Part shown: in pieces, positions 33,446 through 45,199 of the stretch
Position numbering within the stretch: position 1 is the first letter of the stretch
Layout: every line of letters starts with the position of its first letter
NCBI GenBank assembly: GCA_029891345.1
Contig: CM056994.1
Location: forward strand, 62,498,751-62,562,750
Reading direction: 5' to 3'
Source: Dryococelus australis
Lineage: Eukaryota > Arthropoda > Insecta > Phasmatodea > Phasmatidae
Length of the DNA: 64,000 bases
Position numbers and translations under genes: made by a program
Notes under the pieces: generated by a model
What the model saw: the letters and a program-made list of their open reading frames with translations, nothing else
The model's database searches: none
Told to the model about the DNA's origin: nothing

Positions 33446-35683
33446 CTGATACTACTTTTTGTGTTTGATCGAATGCTTTGATGCCATTTTGGGTTTGATC
33501 AGATGCCTTGATGCCAAACTGGAAACTTGGTACTTCAGTTCTGGTACCAAACATGAATGGCTTGTCAGAAGACGTGTCACTCTCCAATGACGCCAGCGAT
33601 GAGAAAGAAGGCAGTGTACCACTGCTGGACTTATCTTCTGGTGGAATGCCAAACGTGTACTGGACACCATTGGCACTTGTGGATTGGCTGGTGGTGAAAA
33701 CAGATTCAACATTGAACCCAGAGCTCTTTGAACTTACACCAAATGTAAATGGTGATTGCTTCGGTACATGTTGCTCCTCATCTGTGGCTGGAGCACTAGG
33801 GTTTGTAGTCCCACAAGACGCACAAGCAGCAGCACTGTTGTTGTTCCTGACATAACACACCATACACTCATAAGTGTCTGCGCTTGGTTTGAACATCTCC
33901 CACAATGGTTTAATAGGTTCACTAGGTTTCGTTGTAGCAGTATCATCATTCTCGGCTTTCAACAAATTAGTTTGCCTTTCATATGATGAGTTGTCTTTTG
34001 GCTTCATAGCTTCACAGGCAGCACACTGCAGTCTCTCTGCATCATTAATGAGATAGCAAATGTCACAGCTCCAAGATCCTTCCTTTGGCTTACAAATTTC
34101 AGAAAGCTTTCCTTGACTATTGCCAAGGGCAGAAAATTCATCACCCTTAGGTTGTGGGGGCTTCTTCTTCTTACATGAACGACACTGCCTAGAATTTTCA
34201 GAATTCGGGAAAAGACATTCACACGTCCAGATTGATGACTGTTTAATGGAGCAATCATGCTGTGGGCTAGCAAACTGCGATGAATCTAAATCTGAACAGA
34301 TAGACTCATTGGTTTCTGTATATTTCATTTCGGATTGCACCCGGTCAATAACTGCTTTGAAATCCTGCGCTTGTTCCACAGTCTTAAATTTAATGGCAAG
34401 TAATTCAGCCTGCAGCTCACCCTCTGAATAATCTTGGGCATACCATGTCCAAGCTTTATCTGATGTAGACAGAGAATTGAACTTCATTTCTTTGGTCAAA
34501 TGGTGGTTACAACACACTTTCAAAACTTGCTCCCGACGCATCAGTAATCGGATGCGACCAGTTTTTGGATCACGGAGTACCTTCATTTGGCCGATGCCAC
34601 GTTCTTTCCATTGTTTTGTATCAGAATCGAAGCGAAGGATCTTTGCTCGCTGCTGGTATATGGTTTCATGCTCCTCCTCTCCAGTTTTCACCTCAACCAA
34701 TTCAGGGAGTGGAACAACAGGCTGGAACTCTGCAGTAGGAACAAAGTCTTCAACACGATCATCATCTTTAGCTGGAGAGGTTCCACCAAACACCGGGACA
34801 CAGACTCCCTGCTGCCATCCAGGGAAATTGTTGTCTTTCTTAAATCCAAACTCACTAGACTCCTCAGCTTGTTTGGCAATATTACTGAAACTAAGTCCCC
34901 CTGTCTCTGGAAGTTCAAACATTGAAGTCGAACAAGTGACTTTGTTCTCCTTCCCTGCATCTGTCTCAGAAGAAATATTTTTATTTTCATCAGCAGAAGT
35001 AAATTTCGCAGCAGGGGCTGGAGAGGTTTTGGATGTTCCAAAGAAAGTAAAACCAGACATTGGATTTTTCTTATCAGATTCTGTACTAGTCTGTTTGGCT
35101 TTAATGGAATTCTTGGAATCACTGCCTTTAGAAGAATTCTTAGAATCGTCTGATTTTTCATCAGGTTTAAAATTTGGAACAGATGTAAAACTGAAACCAC
35201 CAACTGTAAACCTGGCTGGAGTTAAAATTGGCTTTGATGAGGTAGAAGCAGCAGTTGTAGTAGTAGGAACCTGTCTTTCGGATGTTTGCAAAACACTTTT
35301 ATTTTTAGTGGCATGGTTGTCCCCTTGTTTTCCTAAAACTTTTGAAGCCAATCTTTTTTCTTCTTTAGACTTCACAGGAGTTACCACAAACCATTCCCTT
35401 AACCTTCTCGAATGCATTCTTGAACTTACAAGCCTCCTCGGCAGTCTTAAAACGAGCACACAATTTCTCCAGTCGAACCTCCTCATCAGCGAAGTCATTG
35501 GCAGCCCACATCCAGGCACGGTCATTCATTGCTGTGAGCTGAATGTCTGGAGTGATGTGGTGGTTGGCACACACTTTCAGAACCTGCTCTCGACGCATCA
35601 GCACACGTCCCTTCTTCGTCACAGTGTTGAACAGCAGCTTCAGCTGTCCAACTCCTCTTTCTTTCCATTCCTTCTCCACAAAT
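33446..35683 (-). CDS. Nup358: Nup358/RanBP2-like nucleoporin, central exon
   Basis: A 2238-nt exon with acceptor TTTATTTCAG before 35683 and donor GTGGGTT after 33446. In order it encodes: the rest of Ran-binding domain 1 (Lys-Glu-Trp-Lys-Glu-Arg-Gly-Val-Gly ... Arg-Arg-Glu-Gln-Val-Leu-Lys-Val-Cys-Ala-Asn-His, 35683 to about 35394); a Ser/Lys-rich linker with Phe-rich motifs; Ran-binding domain 2 (Phe-Gln-Pro-Val-Val-Pro-Leu-Pro at about 34729, to about 34330); RanBP2-type zinc fingers near 34229-34173, 34075-34018 and 33875-33810; and FG motifs (Phe-Thr-Phe-Gly, Tyr-Thr-Phe-Gly, Phe-Met-Phe-Gly, Phe-Gln-Phe-Gly). In the RanBP2 family the Ran-binding domains bind RanGTP at the cytoplasmic face of the pore. 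Domain 1 and what follows are in different frames; see the separate entry at 35365-35394. Its length, domain order and preserved motifs argue for a functional gene rather than a retrocopy. Confidence 0.92.
33457..33516 (-). repeat. In-frame 30-bp tandem duplication in the FG region
   Basis: Gly-Ile-Lys-Ala-Ser-Asp-Gln-Thr-Gln is followed immediately by Gly-Ile-Lys-Ala-Phe-Asp-Gln-Thr-Gln, encoded by two 30-bp units. This is a small coding duplication within the nucleoporin exon. Confidence 0.8.
35365..35394 (-). other. Nup358: Apparent frame change in the nucleoporin exon
   Basis: Ran-binding domain 1 reads in one frame through Lys-Phe-Lys-Asn-Ala-Phe-Glu-Lys and stops at 35365-35367. The remaining 1.9 kb of the exon is open in the +1 frame. 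Either one extra base is present (for example in the AAA at 35388-35390), or a 34-nt GT...AG segment beginning GTTAAGGG right after Glu-Lys is removed, giving Glu-Lys-Ser-Lys-Glu-Glu-Lys. The exon length, 2236 nt between split codons, is one more than a multiple of three, consistent with a single +1 change. Confidence 0.75.
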
Positions 35684-35699
35684 CTGAAATAAAGGAAAA

Positions 35700-36680
35700 T
35701 CAACATTTAAAAAATAATTGTTACCACTAAAAATAAACTTTGATTAACCATTATATAATCCTGTCGTTTAACAGCAATAATGGAATGAAATTAACACACT
35801 TATCCAACTATACAATAACATGATGTTCTGATGACTTCCGAAATGATACTGGGTGTCTTATTTTTTAAACATTATTTTTGGTTAAGTGGTTGAGGAGGGC
35901 AATACTTTTTAAAGTGGAAATATCTTTCATGGAGTTCTATTGATATGAGAAAATCTTTTAGAAAAAAATTACAGTGAGCTGCCTACTAAGAACAAATCAG
36001 TAAATGAACAAAGGAAGCGCATCTTCATTAGCCTAAATTAGCTTTATAAATTCGAACCTGACGTGGCCCTCGCTCCACTGCTCGGGATGCAGACCAATGC
36101 TGCTCGCAGTGTTTACTCTGTGATTAAGTGTGATCCCCCAAAAGCAGAGCCTAATTCAAGCCCCAGGAAATGTCATCTCCTACTTGCATCCCGCATTCAA
36201 GTGTGCTCACTTAGTAATAAACTGAAGTGCTCATAATTCTTTATTCTATTTTTGCAGTGTTTTGGTAAGTGTCATTGTGTTCAAAAGGCGTAACTCACAT
36301 TTACACTTTTATTAAAATATGCAGACAAAAATGCTTGCAGTTCTGGCAGCCATCTTGCCAATCTAGCCACACAGAATTTAAACAGTTCATCTATTGAATT
36401 TAAGCTAATTTAATAACACTGTCTCAAAAGGAATTTTATGTGCAACTTATACTTGTATTTTATTTTAAAGAGTGTTTGTGTATTCTGCATGCCTATCCTG
36501 GACGTTTACCAAATATTCTGCTTTATGAAAGACACTTGACAACAGCGATCTAAGACTTTCCCGAATAATATTAACACTACAGAAATAAGCAATTAATTTG
36601 CCCGATTGTTTTCTGTCTGCAACTGCTTTCATATGTATATTGTTCAATATTTGTATTTTGTGAACATTTCCTTATAAATG
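35700..36680. other. Intronic sequence, nothing recognised
   Basis: AT-rich with no motif-bearing open frame. The 60-codon minus frame at 36465-36647 is not supported. Confidence 0.4.
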
Positions 36681-36689
36681 CTAGCAGGA

Positions 36690-37090
36690 AGATGTCTGTT
36701 GGTAATGGTATCTCCGCACCACCATCTTTAGTCTGGAACAGTGGGTCATCGAGGGTAGACGTGCGTCACCCCGTGCGCCACGGGAGTTTCATCTTTGTTC
36801 TAAGCAAGTAGTGTTCAATAGTTTAATCGTAATATACCAGAACCCTTTCTTTTGCTCCCCCCATGTGCCGACCCACCTATCTGCCAACTCGCGACCCCGG
36901 AGAGCTTAGCGCCTATTTAATTTCACAGTGTTTTCTGCACTTTTTGTTTATATCGGCCCGTGTGTTACCAGTGTACTCCCTTTTTGGTAATAAAACTCAC
37001 CTTTTTTAATCCGTGTCTTGTTCATTAGTTATCTTTTTAATTTCCACCACGCGATCTGGCCCTCTCCAGTAAGTGTTACCATGTGGTTAG
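36690..37090 (+). mobile_element. Possible solo LTR
   Basis: A GC-richer segment beginning near TGTTGGTAATGG and containing GTCACCCCGTGCGCCACGGG, with an AATAAAA polyadenylation-type signal at 36990-36996 and a CCAGTAAGTGTTACCATGTGG end, resembles an insect LTR. Terminal TG/CA dinucleotides and a target duplication could not be assigned, so the call is tentative. Confidence 0.3.
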
Positions 37091-37480
37091 GTCACCACAC
37101 ATAGGACATAGGACGGTGTATGTGTGTAACAGTGACTATTGATACGTAAGTAGACGTGTACTGCGGGGGGATGCCACCACAGGCTGTCGACCCGTAACAA
37201 CCCTGAGAGACTGAGATCCTCGTACCTTTCCGAGACGCAGAGAAGCTGGCGTCCTCGGAACATCAACTTTATCTGCATCCATCAGTATGCAAAGAGGTGA
37301 GCATCTTAATCAGGCACATCCTGCCCCGCAAGCAGCCGAGCACATAAAACCTTTACGAATAATTGATTAAGGAAAAAAATGACATTCTTGGGAAAGGGGG
37401 AAAATCCTGTAAAATTGGGTATTCCTGTACATTATGTAAAAGTGAAGTTTTTTTTGTTTGTGTGTGCGTGTCTGTGTGTG
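37090..37480. other. Intronic sequence beside the possible LTR
   Basis: Moderately GC-rich to about 37340 with no recognised coding motif. Confidence 0.3.
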
Positions 37481-37487
37481 CGCACGT

Positions 37488-37528
<41 letters not shown>
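37488..37528. repeat. Poly-A tract (about 40 bp)
   Basis: A long uninterrupted A-run preceded by TG-rich sequence. It could be a retroposon tail on the plus strand, but no body was identified upstream. Confidence 0.8.
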
Positions 37529-37529
<1 letters not shown>

Positions 37530-37530
<1 letters not shown>

Positions 37531-38390
37531 AACTGATTTTTATTTGCCTTCTCGTGCCTCAGTAAGGTGGAAGAAATTATGTCCTATTCTATCCACTCCC
37601 CTTCCTAAACATTCCTCAAATTAAAAATCCTCTTTCTTAAGAAAGTGGTATCTGGCAAAAAACCCCCCCACTATCCATGTTTAAAGAATATAAATGTGTT
37701 GGTACAAAATTTCACACTTTCATCTGAAAATAATATAAGGGGCATCATTCATTCTCTGATGCCACAATCAGAGAAACAGAATGGCTCAACTTTGCCATGT
37801 TCACAGGCAGTGTGTATTATTTAATGTTCCAAGCACAAGTAACTACAAGATTAACAGCACTGACTGGCAATGACAGATGTTATAAACACGAGGCAAGTAA
37901 TAACACTAAAGAACCACTGCAGCAAAATTGAGATTAACGAACACTTCATCCCAATGAACAAATATTTTTGGTCCAGACTATCACCTTATATAAATAGGTT
38001 TTTATTTGCTTGAAACAAATTTTTACATTATTAAATTTTGTACGTTTGCGTAAATATTCATTAACACGCTTGTTTACAAATGTGTTGATTAATCTTTGAG
38101 TCTTACATATGCTGATGACTGTACGGTCAAACAATGGCAGTAATGAACTACAAAATGGCGTCTGTTTGAGTGCTCATAGTGTGGTGGACATGCGAACTAT
38201 GCATAGAGCATCTTTGTCTCTTAGATGACAGTTGGTTGTCTGCATTGTGTAAACAGCTTTGGTATCTTAATATTTATGTTTTGTCACTCATTTGTAATTT
38301 ACCATTTAGTGGGGAGGAAATTAATTTAGCCTTCCTTAAAAATTGTGACTCTCTTTACTGTAACTGTGAATAAAGTGATGTTTTGTGTGT
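37530..38390. other. Intronic AT-rich stretch
   Basis: No feature recognised. Confidence 0.4.
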
Positions 38391-38393
38391 GGA

Positions 38394-40420
38394 AGTGGTT
38401 AAGTCAGCTAATGTGCATTGATAAATAAAATAAAAATAGATAAAATTAAACAGAGATGTTATAGCTGGACGTTTGCAAAAGCAAGACTCATTAAATCAAT
38501 AGCCAGGAAACCTTATTTAGTCATCAAGTATAACTGTACAGTTATAGTGTGTCCTTTTTCCACAGACTATTTTTAGGTTATTCAGTGTAGGCCTATACTT
38601 GTGTGTATGTGTGTATATATACATAATCAACCAATATACATAAAAACAAAACTTGCCCTTCTGAAGGCTGTGGATGGACAAAACTGCCATTGGCAAAATC
38701 AACTCCGTCGACAATACTGTCACAACAACCAGACTTAGAGAAAAGTGATTTCCTACCCCAGGACAGAAAAAGAGTTTTCCCCTCTCCACATGATACCCTA
38801 AAGAAAACACTCCTTGACTGGCTAATGGATTTAAGGGCATATAACATTCCTGTCACAGGACCAATACTCCACAAAAAGACAAGAGAAAAGGCTCTCACGA
38901 TAGGAATAGGGAATTTTCAAGCTTCTGGTTGATAACTACGTAGGTTTAGAGCAGGATACAATCTCAACTCCCTTAAAATGTGTGGAGAGGAACCAGGAGT
39001 AGACCCACATAAAGAAGACTGGCAAACCAAGCTTCCCTCTATCATTGCAGCACCCCCCTCCGCCCAACAACAAGATTGTTACTGTGGATGAAGCAGGACT
39101 ATTTTTATAACATGCTTCTTGACAAAACACAGAGTGTCAAGCATGAATTGTCATGGGGGGAAAGAGTAGAGAGAGATTCACTGTGCTGTTTTGTTTTAAG
39201 AGTGATAACAGAGTTGGAACCACTCACTCATCATTGGGAAGTATTTCAAGCCCAAGATGTTTAAAGAATTTCAAACCCTTGCCTGCTGTATACAAAAACA
39301 ACACCACCTCATGGATAACTCCATACATTTTTCAAGAATGGTTGAATGGATTGGACTCTCATATGGGAGTCAAAAACGGAAAGATTTTGCTGTTTGTTGA
39401 TCACTGCCCTGCACATAATGTGCAAACTGAGAAGATTAAAAATATCAAGATAGTGTTTCTCCATCTAAACTGCAGAAGCAAACTGCAGCCACTGGACCGA
39501 GGTGTCATTGCTCAAGTTAAATGACACGACAAGAAACAGCTGGTACAGTACATGCTATGACAAATGGAATCCACAAAGGACACTGCAGCACAAACGGAAT
39601 CTGCTACAAGCAATGCAAAGGCTGTACTATTCATGAAATTCTAATCCCTCCACCCCAGTCACAAAAGGTTTCTTGAAAACAAGATTCCCTGAGGACATAA
39701 CTGAGGCTACTGATATTCAAGGTGTCTCGGAAGGAAAAGCGACTGAATGGGGCGAGACTACCAAGAGCATGACTTTGGGTGAAGTATCATTTAAAGATTC
39801 TGTTGAAGCTGATAACCTTACTTGCCCGCCATCAGACAACACACCTCAAGTTGAAAGTAATGATGCTCATGGAGTAGAGTACCATGAAGATGAAGTGGAA
39901 TGTGAACCAGAAATAAAGAAACCACCAATGCATACAATGTTTGAGAGATTTTTTTCTCACTTCCAAAGGACTGACCCATCACATGATACTCTATTTTCAA
40001 AAAATTGAAAATGTCTTAACAGAAATGAGAAAAACAAAACACAGGCTGTGATGCAGGACTTCTTCCCAGTGTTTAATATAAATGAAATATAGTATGAACA
40101 GTAAATTTAATGCATGCTGTGTTAACCAGTACCTAGTGTAGCAAATATGTTGTCAAGTTAATTTTATGTACTTTTGTTGAAATTTTTGTGCATGCTTGGC
40201 TACAAAGAACCTTACTATTACAAAGGAGCACCAATTCTGGTCCCCTTAAGTTTGTTATATTAATGATTTACAGTAGCAGAATTTTTTTTAAAGATTTCTG
40301 CCAGACAGAAAACAAGAATACATTTCAAAAGATTTTTGTACAAAAGTATAAGACCTTGAAAAATTAACTACTAATATTGAAAAATTATATACACAGGAAT
40401 GATTAGCTGAGGTACTACTG
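38394..40420 (+). mobile_element. Tigger/pogo-type transposon
   Basis: About 2.0 kb. The right terminus, complemented, reads CAGTAGTACCTCAGCTAAT (from 40420). The left has AGTGGTTAAGTCAGCTAAT (38394-38412), an imperfect inverted match sharing TCAGCTAAT. A decayed DDE_1-type transposase fills the interior. It sits inside the 7.7-kb intron on the opposite strand to the host gene. Confidence 0.7.
38645..40008 (+). pseudogene. Tigger transposase (CENP-B/DDE_1 family) pseudogene
   Basis: Recognisable parts in order: a CENP-B-like N-terminal helix-turn-helix (Leu-Leu-Lys-Ala-Val, about 38655-38720); a second DNA-binding domain (Leu-Asp-Trp-Leu-Met-Asp-Leu-Arg-Ala ... Ile-Pro-Val-Thr-Gly-Pro-Ile-Leu, about 38810-38880); the first catalytic site, Val-Asp-Glu-Ala-Gly-Leu-Phe (39084-39104); Trp-Ile-Thr-Pro-Tyr-Ile-Phe-Gln-Glu-Trp-Leu (about 39313-39345); the second site, Leu-Phe-Val-Asp-His-Cys-Pro-Ala-His-Asn (about 39391-39420); and Ser-Lys-Leu-Gln-Pro-Leu-Asp-Arg-Gly-Val-Ile (about 39478-39510). 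An acidic C-terminal region, open at 39673-40008, carries Asp-Glu-Val-Glu-Cys-Glu-Pro. Several frame changes and stops break it, including a stop soon after the first aspartate. Confidence 0.85.
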
Positions 40421-40424
40421 TGTG

Positions 40425-43310
40425 ATGAAATGTAATGAACATTAATAACTTCCTTATGCAACATTAACTACAAGTCAAAACCAATAATACTACTAACTAC
40501 CCTATTTATCCGAAAGGAAAACTAGGTTTTTTTTTTTGGCAGAAAAGGAATGGAAAAAAATAAGAGGTTGTTTACAATTCTGGTTTGTCTTCAACCCAAA
40601 ACCTAAACACAAATACCATAAATTTGCGAGACTGCAAGTTCAGTAGGAAAGCTTTTCAAGGTTAAATACTGTGTGTCCTATGGTTTTATGTATTTATGTA
40701 GTGCTGAGACTGTACCTGTCAACCTTGACAAGGGTCCCCTTATCTGACATCACCCAGTGATAAAGAGGAAGGGCCCCCCCACCACCAACCAATCATCACA
40801 AGGCCAGTGCTTTGATGGGAAGTAAAATGGCTCAAGTTAGGAACAGGTATTAACCACCCACAAAAGTTTTACAGTGAAAGAAAGATACAGCTACCATACA
40901 GCCAGGTTAGACACACCTATTTCATTTTGATTAGCTTTTCTTGAAAAGTAAATAAAATACATAATATTATTCATATAATTGCAATAATAGCATTTCTTCT
41001 TGAAGGGTGTCCTAAATTAATACAAAAATACTTTCAACCTAAATAATATTTTCAGCACTTCAAAGGGGTAGTCTTGAATTAAGATTTAAATATCTTTCCC
41101 TCAAAAATATCTTGTTAGGAAGGGGTCGTCTTAGATTCAGGATTGTCGTCCTTTCGGGTAAATACAAAACAACAAACTATTCTATTAACGAGCTTCATCA
41201 AGTGTAAGAATACAGTTCACAATACACAATTCAAACACAAGCTGCTGCTTCTGTCATCACAGTTCCTATTCTGCTCCTACTACTACGAACAAAAAAAAAA
41301 ACCTTACTGGTACTGATACCAATAACAGTGAAAACTTATTCACAACTGAACTCAAATATAAATATAAATATAAATATAAATATATATATATAAACCACCA
41401 CACATGTGCGCATGCACACACACCATTAAAGCCTCTAATTACTGGACATATGGAGGAGGTAGAGCCCAGTAAACCAGAAAGTCTGGTAAATGGCAGCACA
41501 CCTAAAACATCTACATTTAAGAATAGTTAGATCGGTCAAGATGTTTGTGCAGGCAGAAGGGACAACGAGGCAGCAAGTATTTATGGTAATTATGCCTGAA
41601 AGTTAGCTGTCTAAGGGAAAGGAAGGAACAATATGAGCTAATATAGTTTTTCTGTATCTCGGCTCAGTAGTACATATTTGTGGCAAACATTAACTTGTAC
41701 TGACATTATTCTTATTATTTTGCATTTCCGCTCCTATGCCTTACTTTTCTATTTTTTTTATAACTACCTTGAGACTAGATGATAATCTGGAAATGGAAAC
41801 AGGTGGCATACCCTGCTGTGAACATGAGAAGTGACACTTCAATTCTGTATTTACCCATGTACAACTTAATACATATTTGCTCAGAAGAGAGAAAAATACA
41901 GGTCTTGGTCATCCTTTAGAGCAAAAAAAAGATAATGGGCATTCTCTATATGTATGTGATCTGAATATTAGTATTGTTTACAGTGTAATGGTCCGTGTCA
42001 CATTTAACCTTGCTCTCGAAGATCTGACTGTACATGCTGACCTTGATGTTCCGGTCATGTTATCTATCCCATCCCCAACTTGCTTGTTCTTTCTCATGCC
42101 TCACGTAACTGCCAGGCAGCTAGAACCGCATCACAACAGGTGGTAATTCTGTCTGTATCGACAATCTCTTTAAAATTAATTTCAAGCAATTTTCTCACTA
42201 TTCAATAAATTGTGGCATTTCAATTACTGTGATGAGGCATGGAGCCTTGCCATTGAAACATCTGCAGCTAGTTTTTTCTCCTGAGGGGGAAGCCATTTCA
42301 CACAACCAACACGCCTAATATTTACTTAAATGCCAGACTGACTACGATACGTTCCTCATTGTATCTCTCTGAAAACATAGAACCATACCATGCTCAATGA
42401 CCATTTTAACTAAGCCATTGCACAATTCTACAGATAACTTCCTTTCCCCTACCTTTTATGTAAATGCGCTTATCTCACCGGTGTACCCTAAAAACCAATT
42501 TCCCATCCTACAAGTGGTAAAGTAAAAAGGTTGATAAAAAAAACCACTTATAGTGTAGAATGAAATTCCACATGTACTTTGTGATTTCAAAGAGTAATGC
42601 AAGAATACAGTTTAAAAATACATTTTACTTTAAAAAACTGTTACGAATTTGGTGTAGTTAAGTATGAATCTGTTGAAAATTAACATCCTCCCATCAAATA
42701 CAATGGACCACTAAAACACACAAATTTCTTTGCAGGAAATGTGTATTAAGGGCTGTTTGATTTATGTTTATACATTATTTTTCCATGACATCTTCCTGTT
42801 TGCTGTAAAGTAGCATGGGTAAAGAAGTTTTAAAACACCCTGGACTGAAACACTTGAACAGATATTACCTTAAAATTGTAGTACTCAAAATAAAAATGAT
42901 CAAAATGAAACAATAACAACATTGCGACAGTAAACAGAAACAGAGAGGGATATTGCACATGGTGTATTCACGAGTTATGCACATTCATCGAGAGCACATC
43001 CTACGCAGGAAATATTATATGCGTAACAAATTATTTTCACTGCTATAGCAGATGCTCGCAGCAAAGACATTGCCAGGTTCTAAAAATAACTTCCACACAC
43101 CTGCCTAACACAGCTGTTCACACATGTGCATATCTCATCGCTGAATAACACTTTTTACGCCATACAAATGGTAAGTGGACGCAGCGATAAAAATAAATTG
43201 TGGCTTCATGTTTTGTTCTGTGAATAAGAAGTCCCCTGATTAGAAGTCTGACAAAGAGAAGCATTACTGTATTCTGAATTAAATGTCAATACAATAACAA
43301 TATACTACAG
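40425..43310. other. Intronic sequence with small repeats, no gene
   Basis: An AAATAT/TATA microsatellite occurs at about 41353-41392. Remaining open frames (for example 41877-42146) have no recognised motifs. Confidence 0.4.
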
Positions 43311-43319
43311 ATACATATA

Positions 43320-43400
43320 GATTTACAGACACAAGAGACAACAGATGGATACAGACATAGAAAGAGAGAGATAGATACAGGCAGACACAAAGAAAGATAG
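43320..43400. repeat. AGAC/AGAT-rich simple repeat next to the exon donor
   Basis: Degenerate AGACAGA/GATAGATACAGACA repeats lie immediately inside the intron, 15-95 bp past the donor at 43414. The first open frame reads through them as Leu/Ser/Val/Cys-rich nonsense on the minus strand. Confidence 0.7.
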
Positions 43401-43414
43401 AGGTGGCATTATAC

Positions 43415-44175
43415 CTGAACAACTTGGCCCTGTTCTGGAACATCAAGGTCTCACTTTCCTCGCCCGTAGAGAGTTCCACTTCTGCAGGCAAGGGGATGAC
43501 TGGCTCAAAACTTGGATCATGTTCCTCCTGCTCTTCCTCATCTTCTTCTGATTCTGACTGTTTTTTCTGGCGGAACTCCTTGTTTGGAGAAACAGCAGAG
43601 TATGTTGGTGAAGGTACACTTGAAAGTAATTGCTCCTTAGAGATGGGGATAATTGACTCCTTTGTTAGCACTGAAGGCTGTGGGGGTGGTGCATGGGTAG
43701 GCAATGAGATCTGAAAGGCATGTGGGGCTGGAGCAGCAGAGGAGGAACGATGCTGGGGAGGAATGGTCACACTCAAGGTGGGTTGTACTGCCGGAACGGA
43801 CGTGGGCAGAGTGTCAGATGAGGTAATCACTACATTTACTGGTGCTATGGGGACAGGCTTAGGCTGCACAAATGCTGGAGGTGCAGGGGGTGGTCCACCC
43901 CGGAAGTCTGGTAGCTGCTGGCCATCTGAGAAAGGAAGGGCAGAGGTGTTGTAGTATCCACCTGGGTTCGACAATGGGGGAGCAGGGTACACCAAGTGTG
44001 GGTCCATACGAGGGAAGAACGTAGAGATCATGGGAGGCTGTGCCTCTGCTGGGGGAAACATTACTGGGTACGTTGGGTGTGGTGTGTGGTAGGACCTGTA
44101 TTGTCTACCAGTTACCACCATGTCATCTGCATAGTCCTCCTCATCGAACACGTAGAGTCCTTCATCGTTTTCAAC
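43415..44175 (-). CDS. Nup358: Nup358/RanBP2-like nucleoporin, exon with start of Ran-binding domain 1
   Basis: A 761-nt exon bounded by acceptor ATCTGTTTTCAG (before 44175) and donor GTATAATG (after 43415). It starts in phase 0 with Val-Glu-Asn-Asp-Glu-Gly-Leu-Tyr-Val-Phe. A proline-rich, low-complexity middle (Pro-Pro-Ala-Pro-Pro-Ala-Phe) follows, then an acidic run (Ser-Glu-Glu-Asp-Glu-Glu-Glu). The classic start of a Ran-binding domain comes next, Phe-Glu-Pro-Val-Ile-Pro-Leu-Pro ... Thr-Gly-Glu-Glu ... Asn-Arg-Ala-Lys-Leu-Phe, ending in AG of an Arg codon completed by the next exon. The acidic lead-in before each Ran-binding domain is typical of RanBP2. TPR and helical N-terminal exons must lie at higher coordinates but were not found up to 64 kb. 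Confidence 0.9.
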
Positions 44176-44179
44176 CTGA

Positions 44180-44930
44180 AAACAGATGCACACACATAGA
44201 GGACCTACCTAATCTGTGTCTATCCTTCAGGCAATGTGAGCAATCCAAGGAAACCCATATGCTGCAATGACAAGCAAACTTAAAATTTATAGTGGATAAA
44301 GACAGTTTATTACATTCACCCCTAAAACTAGTCAATTACTTTTAGTTAAAATATGAAATGAATATAATTTTTAATGAACAAATAACTGTTCCATTACAAA
44401 AATATGAAATTAAAAATGATAATCTTGTAAGAAGACACACACACAGCTTGCACAAAAAAAAATTAAAATTTGGTAAACCCCACTTAAAGTAATAATCTTC
44501 AAGCACACACAGCAGTAGCACTTGCAAGTGCATGGCACATGTCTTCACGGCGAAAGCTTTTGCCAAAGATTGCAGGGACACATGTCTTCACGGTGGCAGC
44601 TCTTGCCAAAGGGTGCACACACACATGTCCTCCAAAGAAAAATTTAACAATCCATAAATACAGTTCCTAAAAAAATTTATTTCTCATCTTAACTTTACAA
44701 GTACACAATTTGCTCAAATACTATATTTCAAGGTTATGTCACCTCACTTCATGTTACATGTGAATAATGAGTTTTATAGCAGCTTTTAGAGCAGAAATGT
44801 ATTGTGCCCATAATTTGTAAATTTTTTCTTGCTGCAGACACCAGGAAAGCCTCAAAACTGTGGCAGTCCAGCAGCATTAGGGCACATACCATTATAATAT
44901 TTACACTAGTAAAAATGCATTCAAGAATAC
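44180..44930. other. Upstream intron, with a short tandem duplication
   Basis: Two copies of a unit of about 56 bp (CACATGTCTTCACGG...CTTTTGCCAAAG and CACATGTCTTCACGG...CTCTTGCCAAAG) occupy about 44528-44634. No exon was recognised. Confidence 0.5.
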
Positions 44931-45199
44931 TTAGTAAAAAGTGTGTGTGTGTTTGTGTGTGCATGTTGCGGGAACTATGATCCTAAGTGGAAAGGTGCCA
45001 CTTGCCTGCATCATCCTCCAGTCATTAGACCGAGTGTTTCATTGCAGGTCATCTGACAACACGATCAGCGCAGATGGGTGTGTGATTCCATTGCATATAA
45101 CAGTGTGTGACTGCAATGCATGGAAGATGACGGCGAGCACCAACTGAACAGTTATGTGACTGAGTACTGCTGCATAGTGCGACTCTAAAGGGTGGCTGT

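Larger units (their letters stand above)
35684..43414 (-). other. Nup358: 7.7-kb intron inside Ran-binding domain 1
   Basis: Bounded by donor GTATAATG (after 43415) and acceptor TTTATTTCAG (before 35683). It splits an Arg codon as AG/A and interrupts Ran-binding domain 1 just before the conserved Phe. It contains a Tigger element and a possible LTR. Confidence 0.85.

Noticed and set aside
34477-35730. 417-codon plus-strand open frame
   Set aside because: Antisense shadow of the nucleoporin exon, whose minus-strand reading has clear Ran-binding and zinc-finger domains.
37488-37528. Poly-A tract as evidence of a processed retrocopy
   Set aside because: No gene-like body or target duplication upstream; it remains a simple repeat.
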